Part shown: positions 1 through 6,089 of the stretch, in pieces
Layout of the letters: each line of letters starts with the position of its first letter
How positions within the stretch are numbered: the first letter of the stretch is position 1
Source: Bacteroidota bacterium
GTDB taxonomy: Bacteria; Bacteroidota; Bacteroidia; Chitinophagales; Saprospiraceae
Assembly (NCBI GenBank): GCA_029573365.1
Contig: JAKQGD010000097.1
Span: 1-8,919 of the forward strand
DNA length: 8,919 bases
Direction: 5' to 3'
Notes under the pieces: generated by a model
Databases searched by the model: none
What the model was told of the DNA's origin: nothing
What the model saw: only the letters and a program-made list of their open reading frames with translations
Translations under genes and position numbers: made by a program

Positions 1-621
1 GCGGAAGCTGGCATCAGGGTCATCATCTGCATCACAGAGGGCATACCTGTGCAGGACATGGTCATCGCCAAGGCATATATAGAAAAATACAATTGTACCT
101 TGATTGGACCCAATTGTCCCGGAGTCATCACTCCCGATGAGGCTAAGGTAGGCATCATGCCGGGTTTTGTATTTAAGAAGGGAAGGATAGGTGTGGTATC
201 AAAAAGTGGTACCCTCACATACGAGGCAGCTGACCAGATCGTAAAAGCCGGTCTAGGCATCTCTACTGCCATCGGTATCGGCGGCGATCCCATCATCGGC
301 ACACCAACCAAAGACGCTGTCAAACTCCTGATGGACGACCCCGATACAGATGGTATCGTTATGATAGGTGAGATAGGCGGCAACTATGAAGCCGACGCAG
401 CCCGATATATCAAAAGTATAGGCAATAAAAAACCGGTGGTCGGTTTTATCGCAGGACAAACCGCCCCCAAGGGCAGAACCATGGGTCACGCCGGAGCTAT
501 TGTAGGAGGACACGACGATACTGCCGAAGCAAAAATGAAAATCATGGCCGAATGTGGCATCAACGTAGTGAAGTCTCCTGCAGAGATAGGCATTACCATG
601 GCAAAAATTCTGAAGAAGTAA
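1..621 (+). CDS. sucD: Succinyl-CoA synthetase (ADP-forming) alpha subunit, 5'-truncated by window edge
   Basis: The reading frame is open from base 1 to the TAA at 619-621 and gives the last 206 residues; a full alpha subunit is about 290, so roughly 80 N-terminal residues, including most of the CoA-binding Rossmann domain, lie upstream. The enzyme works with the beta subunit SucC in the TCA cycle, interconverting succinyl-CoA and succinate with nucleotide phosphorylation in the cytoplasm. Visible family signatures are ITEGIPVQDM, the GPNCPGVI block, the GRIGVVSKSGTLTYE block, GIGGDPIIGT, and MIGEIGG. The phospho-histidine motif GHAGAIV is intact, with the active-site His codon at 487-489. 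The C-terminus (AEIGITMAKILKK) is normal. The next gene, nadC, starts 31 bases later on the same strand with no terminator between, so co-transcription is likely. sucC is not visible in this window. Confidence 0.97.
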   Translation, partial: AEAGIRVIICITEGIPVQDMVIAKAYIEKYNCTLIGPNCPGVITPDEAKVGIMPGFVFKKGRIGVVSKSGTLTYEAADQIVKAGLGISTAIGIGGDPIIGTPTKDAVKLLMDDPDTDGIVMIGEIGGNYEADAARYIKSIGNKKPVVGFIAGQTAPKGRTMGHAGAIVGGHDDTAEAKMKIMAECGINVVKSPAEIGITMAKILKK

Positions 622-652
622 GCCTCATCGGTTTTCAAACACAGAGCGAAAA

Positions 653-1516
653 ATGGAAATACCAGTACTGGATAAACACCTCCTTGATGATTTTATTGTC
701 AAAGGACTCTATGAAGACATACACGAGGGTGACCACACCTCCCTGGCATGTATACCGGCAGATGACAGAGGCACAGCCAAACTGCTCGTCAAAGGCGAAG
801 GCGTCATAGCAGGAATAGAAGTGGCAAAAGCTATTTTTAAACATGTAGATCCGGCATCAACCATAGATGTAAGAATCCATGACGGAGCTGACGTTAAATA
901 CGGAGACATAGCTTTTTTTGTCGAATGCAACTCACAGGCTCTGCTGAAAGCCGAAAGACTCGTACTCAATACCATGCAAAGACTTAGCGGTATAGCTACA
1001 CTGAGCAGCAGGTTTGCCTTTGAGGTCGAAGGTCTGCCTGTTAAAATACTGGATACCAGAAAAACCACTCCTTTGCTGCGATTTCTCGAAAAATGGGCCG
1101 TCAAAGTAGGAGGATGTGACAATTATCGTGTAGGACTCTATGACTGGATTATGATTAAAGACAATCATACCGACGCATGTGGGTCTATAAGTTTGGCCAT
1201 AGACAAGGTAAATGAGTACCTAAGGTCTCACAAGCTGGACCTGGGCATAACGGTGGAGGTGAGAAATCTTGTAGAACTCCAGGAAGTGCTCGATAAAGGT
1301 GGAATCACCAGAATTATGTTTGACAATTTTGAATTACCGATACTGGCAGAGGCGGTTGCCCATGTCAATAAAAGATTTGAAACAGAGGCATCGGGTGGTG
1401 TCACGTTGCACACGGTCAGGAAAATTGCCCTCACAGGTGTGGATTACATTTCTGTTGGAGCATTGACTCACTCAGCCGGAACCCTGGATCTCAGCCTCAA
1501 GGTCATCAAAGACTAA
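653..1516 (+). CDS. nadC: Nicotinate-nucleotide pyrophosphorylase (carboxylating), quinolinate phosphoribosyltransferase
   Basis: NadC converts quinolinate and PRPP to nicotinate mononucleotide, CO2 and pyrophosphate, the third step of de novo NAD synthesis, in the cytoplasm. The 287-residue length is normal for the family. In order I see the N-terminal domain with EGDHTS (about 25-30), ERLVLN (101-106), the PRPP/quinolinate-binding TRKTTP (135-140), NYRVGLYD (157-164), IKDNH (168-172), VEV (201-203), MFDN (222-225), ASGGV (246-250) and SVGALTHSA (267-275). The fold is the usual alpha/beta barrel. One oddity is Tyr158 where most family members have the His of an HR pair. The ATG at 653 is chosen because it gives the normal N-terminus; there is no clear Shine-Dalgarno, as is common in this phylum. 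The gene sits between sucD and a hypothetical gene only 7 bases downstream. nadA and nadB are not nearby. Confidence 0.96.
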   Translation: MEIPVLDKHLLDDFIVKGLYEDIHEGDHTSLACIPADDRGTAKLLVKGEGVIAGIEVAKAIFKHVDPASTIDVRIHDGADVKYGDIAFFVECNSQALLKAERLVLNTMQRLSGIATLSSRFAFEVEGLPVKILDTRKTTPLLRFLEKWAVKVGGCDNYRVGLYDWIMIKDNHTDACGSISLAIDKVNEYLRSHKLDLGITVEVRNLVELQEVLDKGGITRIMFDNFELPILAEAVAHVNKRFETEASGGVTLHTVRKIALTGVDYISVGALTHSAGTLDLSLKVIKD

Positions 1517-1523
1517 GGCTCCT

Positions 1524-2015
1524 ATGAGCAGGCTACAGCAAATACTCCATTATTTTCCGGAGGTTTCTCTTCCTGTCTTGCTTTCTGACGACCATATCAG
1601 GGAGTACGAAGACAACTCCGACCCGTTTCCGCAGGCATTTATTGAAGAGGTTCTCATGCAATGGGAAAAGGATGCCGACGATTACACAGAGTTTATCCCG
1701 TGCTTCAGACTGCCAAAATCCGAAAAGTTTGATGCGGTGGTTTACTGGAAAGGCGGCTTGCTTAGATATGACTTCATGCTTGTCACTCTCGATAAGCAGG
1801 GCATGGTAATAAGTAAAAAATCAATAGCAGGCACCCTGGTTCAGGGGGATGTTATAAGCCGCATGGTTGCTTCTGTGGAGACCGACCTTACGGTCAATAT
1901 CATCGCCGGGCAGACCAATGCGTCAGATGACGATTACGACGGTACCAGGTCAAAGGTTTATACCATGGAAATCCTCGAAGGTGGGGAGATCATTTTTGCC
2001 GGTGAAGAAATGTAA
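1524..2015 (+). CDS. Conserved-looking acidic protein of unknown function
   Basis: This 163-residue protein is not one I can name. It begins 7 bases after the nadC stop, so it is almost certainly translated from the same mRNA. It has no signal peptide, no membrane segment and no cysteine cluster, and looks like a soluble cytoplasmic protein. It is rich in Asp and Glu, including a DDDYD run near residue 135-139. The predicted make-up is a short N-terminal helix (MSRLQQILHYFPEVSLP), a DPFPQ turn (33-37), then beta-rich sequence around YTEFIPCFRLP (54-64), VVYWKGGLLRYDFMLVTLD (72-90) and VNIIAGQ (124-130). The frame is full length with ordinary codon use and sits tightly in a transcription unit, which argues that it is real. 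The partnership with nadC is positional only and gives no function. Confidence 0.8.
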   Translation: MSRLQQILHYFPEVSLPVLLSDDHIREYEDNSDPFPQAFIEEVLMQWEKDADDYTEFIPCFRLPKSEKFDAVVYWKGGLLRYDFMLVTLDKQGMVISKKSIAGTLVQGDVISRMVASVETDLTVNIIAGQTNASDDDYDGTRSKVYTMEILEGGEIIFAGEEM

Positions 2016-2107
2016 AACCATTGCCAGTGTCTCCTGATAATAGAAATGTTGCCTGAATAATTACTGTCTGGCATGCCGGGAAAACCACAAATGCTATAAA
2101 TCTATAA

Positions 2108-2140
2108 TTCGATAAATCCGCATTTTTTTCATTACCTTTG
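2108..2140 (+). promoter_or_regulatory. Bacteroidota-type promoter for upp
   Basis: The -7 box TACCTTTG (2133-2140) matches the TAnnTTTG consensus exactly. Twenty-one bases upstream is TTCG (2108-2111), a three-of-four match to the -33 TTTG element. The expected start of transcription is about 2147, roughly 50 bases before the upp ATG. The upstream run is AT-rich. This is a consensus match only; no start site has been measured. Confidence 0.65.
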
Positions 2141-2145
2141 TGTTA

Positions 2146-2172
2146 AAGCCCGGCACACTTCTCTGTGGGCTT
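2146..2172 (+). promoter_or_regulatory. Hairpin in the 5' leader of upp
   Basis: AAGCCC (2146-2151) pairs with GGGCTT (2167-2172). After a three-base bulge, ACA (2155-2157) pairs with TGT (2164-2166) around the loop CTTCTC. The hairpin would begin almost at the first transcribed base predicted from the upstream promoter. No T-run follows, so it is not an intrinsic terminator. It may protect the mRNA 5' end or be a control element; the role is not known. Between it and the gene lies AAGGGA (2184-2189), a passable ribosome-binding site 8 bases before the ATG. Confidence 0.45.
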
Positions 2173-2197
2173 GATAACATAAAAAGGGAATATAGTC

Positions 2198-2848
2198 ATG
2201 ATACATAATTTATCCTCCCACAATTCGATTGTCAACCATTATGTGGCCCAGATGAGGGATGTCAGTGTTCAAAACAACAGGATTTTATTCAGAAACAACA
2301 TGGAGCGGCTGGGCAATATTTTTGCCTACGAGATAAGCAAACAATTCCACTACGAAAAAGCCGAAGTAGAGACCCCTCTTGGGGTGGCTAAAACTTTTCT
2401 GTCCAGCGACCGGGTGGTGCTTTGCACCATACTCAGGGCCGGATTACCCCTCCACAATGGGTTACTCCATTTTATCGACTGGGCTGATAACGGTTTTATT
2501 GCTGCTTATCGCAAAAACCATAAAGACGGCACCTTCGAGATAAACCTCGAATACATCACCTGTCCTGATCTCAACAATGCCATCCTCATCATCACTGATC
2601 CTATGCTGGCCACAGGTGCTTCTATACAGAGAACCATCGAGTCGCTGCAGGATTACGGTATGTTTGCCCAGTTGCATATAGTTTCTATTATAGCTTCTAC
2701 GCATGGTGTCGATCATGTGAGGAGGCTTTTTCCACAGGCACACTTGTGGGTGGCAGCCATTGACGACGAACTGACAGCAAAATCATATATCGTGCCAGGA
2801 CTCGGTGACGCCGGTGACCTTGCTTTTGGCAAAAAAATGCAGGAATAA
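2198..2848 (+). CDS. upp: Uracil phosphoribosyltransferase
   Basis: Upp salvages uracil by joining it to PRPP, giving UMP and pyrophosphate in the cytoplasm. The 216-residue length fits (family about 208-220). Key motifs are the ILRAGLP block (78-84), which helps bind pyrophosphate and PRPP, the type I phosphoribosyltransferase PRPP loop DPMLATGAS (134-142), and the uracil-binding C-terminal block YIVPGLGDAGD (197-207), all intact. The PRPP loop has ATGAS where many bacterial enzymes have ATGGS, a mild change. The ATG at 2198 is preceded by AAGGGA and gives a normal N-terminus. A good promoter and a leader hairpin lie upstream, so the gene starts its own transcription unit. The rhomboid gene begins 3 bases after its stop and is probably co-transcribed. 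Confidence 0.96.
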   Translation: MIHNLSSHNSIVNHYVAQMRDVSVQNNRILFRNNMERLGNIFAYEISKQFHYEKAEVETPLGVAKTFLSSDRVVLCTILRAGLPLHNGLLHFIDWADNGFIAAYRKNHKDGTFEINLEYITCPDLNNAILIITDPMLATGASIQRTIESLQDYGMFAQLHIVSIIASTHGVDHVRRLFPQAHLWVAAIDDELTAKSYIVPGLGDAGDLAFGKKMQE

Positions 2849-2851
2849 CTC

Positions 2852-3403
2852 ATGGGCCTGCGACTCAAGTGGAACTCTCCCGTCATTCTGACATTTGCTC
2901 TCATTTGCACAGGTGTTTATGTCGCCGACCGGATAATGCTGGGACAGCTTATGCCTCTTTTTACTGTTTACCCTTCGGTCAACTGGTCAAATCCGCTTTC
3001 GGCGATAAGCCTCGTGAGTCATATAGCGGGACATGCCAGCCTGGAGCATTTGCTGGGCAACCTCACCTTTATCCTGCTTCTCGGACCCATCATAGAGGAG
3101 AAATACGGCTCCAGCCGTACAATGATTATGATTCTTGTCACGGGATTTATTACCGGTATAGTCAATATCCTCTTTTTTAATACCGGCCTGCTGGGAGCCA
3201 GCGGCATAGTGTTTATGCTCATCCTGCTTGTATCCTTTACCAATGTATCAGCCGGTCAGATACCTGTGACATTTATCCTGGTAGCATTGCTCTTTATTGG
3301 CAAAGAGTTGGTTAGCAGTCTTGGCTCCAATCAGATCGCCGAGTCAGCACACATCATCGGAGGTATTTGTGGCAGCATTTTTGGGTTCCGCTCTTCAAGG
3401 TAA
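2852..3403 (+). CDS. Rhomboid-family intramembrane serine protease (small, 183 residues)
   Basis: This is a polytopic membrane protein with hydrophobic segments near residues 10-28, 50-62, 71-82, 91-109, 113-131, 136-152 and 164-178, consistent with the six-helix rhomboid core. The diagnostic residues are present: HLLGN (66-70, the HxxxN oxyanion motif), GASG (115-118) with the nucleophile Ser117, and the SAHIIGG block with the partner His167. These predict an active protease that cuts substrates within the membrane. There is no extra cytosolic or zinc-finger domain, so it is a minimal form. Its substrate cannot be read from the sequence. It lies 3 bases downstream of upp, so the two are likely translated from one mRNA, though no functional link between them is known to me. 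Its stop codon is only 8 bases from the stop of the convergent gene at 3412. Confidence 0.9.
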   Translation: MGLRLKWNSPVILTFALICTGVYVADRIMLGQLMPLFTVYPSVNWSNPLSAISLVSHIAGHASLEHLLGNLTFILLLGPIIEEKYGSSRTMIMILVTGFITGIVNILFFNTGLLGASGIVFMLILLVSFTNVSAGQIPVTFILVALLFIGKELVSSLGSNQIAESAHIIGGICGSIFGFRSSR

Positions 3404-3411
3404 CACAAGGT

Positions 3412-4209
3412 TTATTCCCCACTGCCAAAAAAGGCACATACTTCCAGCATCTCTTCAAGAAACTGAGGTGCAGTTGCCAGTATTTCTCCTTTATAAAGCC
3501 ACTTGTTATTACCACAATAATCGGAGACAAGGCCTCCTGCTTCGCTTACTATCAGGGCTCCTGCAGCTATGTCCCACGGGTTGAGCGTGTGTTCGTAAAA
3601 AGCCCCAAAACGACCGCATGCTACATAACAAAGGTCAAGGGCTGCAGATCCGAACCTTCTGATTCCGCGGGTAGACATAAGTACCTGCCTGAGTGCGTTA
3701 AAATGACCATCTTCAAGCCTGTCTACGCTATAAGGAAAGCCAGTGCCCACAAGGACATCTCTGAACTCCTTCCTGTCCGTTACATGTATGGGACTTTGGT
3801 TAAGGAAGGCTCCACCGCCTGCCGTAGCTAAAAACACTTCATCATGCATGACTTCGCTGACGATTCCGGCTATGATGCGGTCATTTTCTGCAAGAGCCAC
3901 ACTCACCGAAAAACAGGGTACGTTGTGCAGGAAATTGGTAGTGCCATCAAGCGGATCTATGATCCACATCAATGGTTTTTTTGACTGTATGACCGTTTCC
4001 TCCTCTGACAAGATACCTGCCTCCGGCAGGATAGTGCTAAGTCCTTTGACCAGGATTTCTTCTGCCTGCCGATCCACATAAGATACCAGTGAATTCAATC
4101 CTTTTTCACTGACCTGATCGCTGCTGACATTGTTTATATTGGCCCGTATAAATCCAGAGGCATCCCTTACAATGCCGAGGGCATCATTCAGAACTGATTG
4201 CAAATCCAT
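3412..4209 (-). CDS. Inositol monophosphatase family protein (SuhB-like)
   Basis: This 265-residue protein belongs to the Mg2+-dependent, lithium-sensitive sugar phosphatase family; inositol-1-phosphate is the classic substrate, but relatives act on other phosphates such as 3',5'-bisphosphates or fructose-1,6-bisphosphate. The metal-binding set is complete: Glu70 in the SEEE segment (68-71), DPLDGTTNF (85-93) with Asp85 and Asp88, and WDIAAGALIVSEAGG (212-226) with Asp213. Residues 34-48 (SEKGLNSLVSYVDRQ) match the N-terminal 'K...DLVT.AD' region of the family. It is soluble and cytoplasmic. The ATG at 4209 lies 38 bases after the nfu stop, and the pair may be one leftward operon. Its exact substrate is not decided by sequence, so I leave out a gene symbol; suhB is the usual label. 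Confidence 0.92.
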   Translation of the reverse strand: MDLQSVLNDALGIVRDASGFIRANINNVSSDQVSEKGLNSLVSYVDRQAEEILVKGLSTILPEAGILSEEETVIQSKKPLMWIIDPLDGTTNFLHNVPCFSVSVALAENDRIIAGIVSEVMHDEVFLATAGGGAFLNQSPIHVTDRKEFRDVLVGTGFPYSVDRLEDGHFNALRQVLMSTRGIRRFGSAALDLCYVACGRFGAFYEHTLNPWDIAAGALIVSEAGGLVSDYCGNNKWLYKGEILATAPQFLEEMLEVCAFFGSGE

Positions 4210-4247
4210 AAAAAAATTATATCCTGTAAAAAATTCTGACAGGCCTT

Positions 4248-4853
4248 TTAGCCCATTTCTGATACCACCTCCCTAACCTCGGGAACCATCCTTTTTAACA
4301 TGCCTTCAATGCCTGCTTTCAGGGTGATGGTCGACGACGGGCACCCACTGCAGGATCCTTGAAGGATGACGGTAACAACGCCATCAAAATATGATTTGAA
4401 CTCTATGTTGCCTCCGTCCATTTCCACTGCCGGTTTTACATACTGGTCTATAAGGTCCTTTATCTTTTTTACGGTTTCTCCATCCTGGCCCTGATACATG
4501 GATTCTTCCTTTTGTGCAGCTATTTCGGCCATAGCCGCCTCAAAACCTTCTTTGATGACGGGCTTTTCGTCGGTAACCCATGCCTTGATAAACTCCTTAA
4601 TTTGTAGCATGATGTCCTCCCAGGCATAATTAAACTCCTTGGTCACAGTCACAAAATTGTTGCATATATACACGCCTTTTACATACGGCAGGGCAAACAA
4701 TGCATCAGCCAGCTCTGACCATTCTGCCGCTGTAGGTTGATCTTTAAAATCTGCGGTGCCCCTGTAAAGCATTTTATTGGTGACAAACTTAAGCGTCTCC
4801 GGGTTTGGAGTTTGCTCTGTATACAGCATTACCGGGCTTTTGACAGTTTCCAT
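4248..4853 (-). CDS. nfu: Two-domain NifU-like Fe-S cluster carrier (Nfu_N plus NifU C-terminal domain)
   Basis: The 201-residue protein has the architecture of mitochondrial NFU1: an N-terminal Nfu_N domain (about 9-95; signature YTEQTPNPETLKF and later VKGVYICNNFVTVTK) and a C-terminal NifU domain (about 125-200). The latter carries the DGGNIEF segment (146-152) and CSGC (168-171), the CxxC that binds a [4Fe-4S] cluster. Such proteins carry clusters to client apo-enzymes in the cytoplasm. A low-complexity linker rich in Glu, Ala and Lys joins the domains. I keep the Met at 4853; an internal Met at codon 9 would start right at the Nfu_N domain and is a possible alternative. The gene is divergent from the MutA-like gene and is followed by the phosphatase gene 38 bases downstream. 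I could not find a convincing promoter for it in the 166-base divergent region. Confidence 0.93.
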   Translation of the reverse strand: METVKSPVMLYTEQTPNPETLKFVTNKMLYRGTADFKDQPTAAEWSELADALFALPYVKGVYICNNFVTVTKEFNYAWEDIMLQIKEFIKAWVTDEKPVIKEGFEAAMAEIAAQKEESMYQGQDGETVKKIKDLIDQYVKPAVEMDGGNIEFKSYFDGVVTVILQGSCSGCPSSTITLKAGIEGMLKRMVPEVREVVSEMG

Positions 4854-4964
4854 TTATCTTGAACTTTAAGTGGGTAAACATCAGGATTCGTCCATTGGTT
4901 CATTTTTGATGTCCCGGAAGATGAGGTGTCTTTTTTCACAATTAAAAAGCAAAACATACTTTAA

Positions 4965-4997
4965 TTTGCTGTGATACAGCTTGTCATACTATCTTTG
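4965..4997 (+). promoter_or_regulatory. Bacteroidota-type promoter for the MutA-like gene
   Basis: A perfect TTTG (4965-4968) and a perfect -7 box TATCTTTG (4990-4997) are separated by 21 bases. The expected start of transcription is about 5004, leaving a leader of only about 16 bases before the ATG at 5020. This supports that ATG as the true start of the unusually short MutA-like protein. Confidence 0.75.
4968..4980. repeat. Inverted repeat GCTGT-GAT-ACAGC inside the MutA-like promoter
   Basis: Five-base arms (4968-4972 and 4976-4980) flank a three-base centre. The dyad begins on the last base of the -33 element and fills the first half of the spacer, a position where a bound repressor would block RNA polymerase. 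It is short enough to arise by chance, and no regulator gene is adjacent, so an operator role is only a suggestion. Confidence 0.4.
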
Positions 4998-5019
4998 TCC
5001 TTAGCGATACAAATAGTTT

Positions 5020-5931
5020 ATGATAGATTTTAAGGAGTTTGGCCCGGTCAGTCATGAAAAATGGCTCGATAAAATAGATGAGGACTTAAAAGGAGCGAAG
5101 GTACACGGCGACTTTAAGTATGAAATCGATCCGGATTGGGTCATAAGTCCTTTTGTTTCTGAAACCGCACCGGGTGATTTTACCATTCAAGGACCCAAAA
5201 CGATGGCTGGTTTTAAAATCCGGGACAAGTCTGAGGCTAATGCCAATATTAAGGCACTTCAAGGCCTCATTAACGGAGCACAGGGACTTGTTTTTGAGGT
5301 TGGCCCAATGGCAGATTTCTCTTTATTATTTGCCGGTATCCACCTAGAGATGGTCTCTGTGATACTCAGGACCGATAACGAACCTACAGATATCATCCCT
5401 AATCTGAAAAATTACTTACAAACTTATGCTGCTGCCGGTAGTCATGTAATCGTAGCAACGCCGGAAAACAGCATCACTCTGGATTACCACCAAAGCTTCA
5501 GGAACAGGCTTGCCATAACAAAAGAATATCTGGAACATAGTCGTCAGTCCGGATTATCACCTTTGGTCTTTGTAGGTCTGAAAACCAATTTTCTGGCTCA
5601 GGTGGCAGAACTCCGGGCCATAAGGATGATCTGGGCAAAGGCAGGAGGACGTGATAATGACTTGACCATCGTCTCAGAGTCCGACCCTGCAGTAGCGGTA
5701 AGCCGGGATGTGCATCCGCTGATTGTTTCGACTTATCTTTTGATGTCAGCAGTAACAGGCATGAGCAACATGGCTGTATCCATACCTTGGGATGACAATC
5801 CCGAATCAGCCCGCACGGGCCTCAATATTATGCATGTCCTGGAGCACGAGAGTCATCTGTCAAGGGTGGTTGACCCCGTAGCCGGAAGCTTTTTAATCAG
5901 CAGGATTTCCCGTGAAATGGCCGGTATATAA
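5020..5931 (+). CDS. mutA: Short, divergent methylmalonyl-CoA mutase small-subunit homologue
   Basis: The 303 residues match the small (MutA) subunit of B12-dependent methylmalonyl-CoA mutase, but family members are usually about 450-640. Recognisable parts are the N-terminal HEKWLDKIDEDLKGAK (12-27), a W/F-T-I-Q segment (53-57), the LRAIRMIWAKAGG helix (198-210; typical LRALRxLW), and LNIMHVLEHESHLSRVVDPVAGSFLI (268-293; typical ARNTQLILQEESxLxxVxDPAxGS). The 'aGat.vqElA' stretch of the barrel is replaced by divergent sequence near 157-171, the conserved N..R preceding the GG.. block is gone (233-237, PLIVS), the protein ends about 15 residues after the DPVAGS motif, and there is no B12-binding domain. 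In known heterodimers the small subunit is non-catalytic and supports MutB, which could be its role here. No mutB is present in the window and the gene stands alone under its own promoter. I see no frameshift: bases after the stop do not continue the family sequence. Confidence 0.82.
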   Translation: MIDFKEFGPVSHEKWLDKIDEDLKGAKVHGDFKYEIDPDWVISPFVSETAPGDFTIQGPKTMAGFKIRDKSEANANIKALQGLINGAQGLVFEVGPMADFSLLFAGIHLEMVSVILRTDNEPTDIIPNLKNYLQTYAAAGSHVIVATPENSITLDYHQSFRNRLAITKEYLEHSRQSGLSPLVFVGLKTNFLAQVAELRAIRMIWAKAGGRDNDLTIVSESDPAVAVSRDVHPLIVSTYLLMSAVTGMSNMAVSIPWDDNPESARTGLNIMHVLEHESHLSRVVDPVAGSFLISRISREMAGI

Positions 5932-5989
5932 TATCCTGGTCTATGCTGGTCGTTAATTTGTAACCATTGGTCCGAAAGGAAGTTATATT

Positions 5990-6022
5990 TTTGTTAAAAT
6001 GCTGCAAAAAATGATAGCTTTG
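5990..6022 (+). promoter_or_regulatory. Bacteroidota-type promoter for prc
   Basis: TTTG (5990-5993) and TAGCTTTG (6015-6022) both match consensus exactly with a 21-base spacer. The predicted transcript would have a leader of about 60 bases before the ATG at 6090. A second -7-like box, TATTTTTG (5986-5993), overlaps the -33 element but has no TTTG at proper distance, so I take it as a chance match in an AT-rich run. Confidence 0.72.
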
Positions 6023-6089
6023 GAGTGAAATTGAGTTTAAAACAAGAATTGCAGGCAAATCACGGCCTTTGATTATACAGTAAACATTA

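Noticed and set aside
709..1122. A 137-codon leftward reading frame opposite nadC
   Set aside because: It is antisense to a conserved enzyme and its Ser-rich product has no recognisable domain.
2022..2077. Inverted repeat TGCCAG (2022-2027) with CTGGCA (2068-2073) and the palindrome GGCATGCC (2070-2077), considered as a terminator for the sucD-nadC unit
   Set aside because: The loop of the long repeat is 40 bases, no T-run follows, and the 8-base palindrome is too short to form a stable hairpin.
4223..4243. CCTGT/ACAGG repeat between nfu and the phosphatase gene, followed leftward by a T-run, considered as a terminator
   Set aside because: The stem is only 5 base pairs with an 11-base loop, and the T-run starts several bases beyond the stem; it is unlikely to stop transcription.
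4951..4958. AAAACATA, read on the minus strand as TATGTTTT, considered as the -7 box of an nfu promoter
   Set aside because: It misses the final G of the consensus and there is no TTTG on the minus strand at a suitable distance.
5932..5990. A possible frameshifted continuation of the MutA-like gene
   Set aside because: None of the forward frames after the stop continues the family C-terminus, and stops appear quickly, so the gene appears to end naturally.
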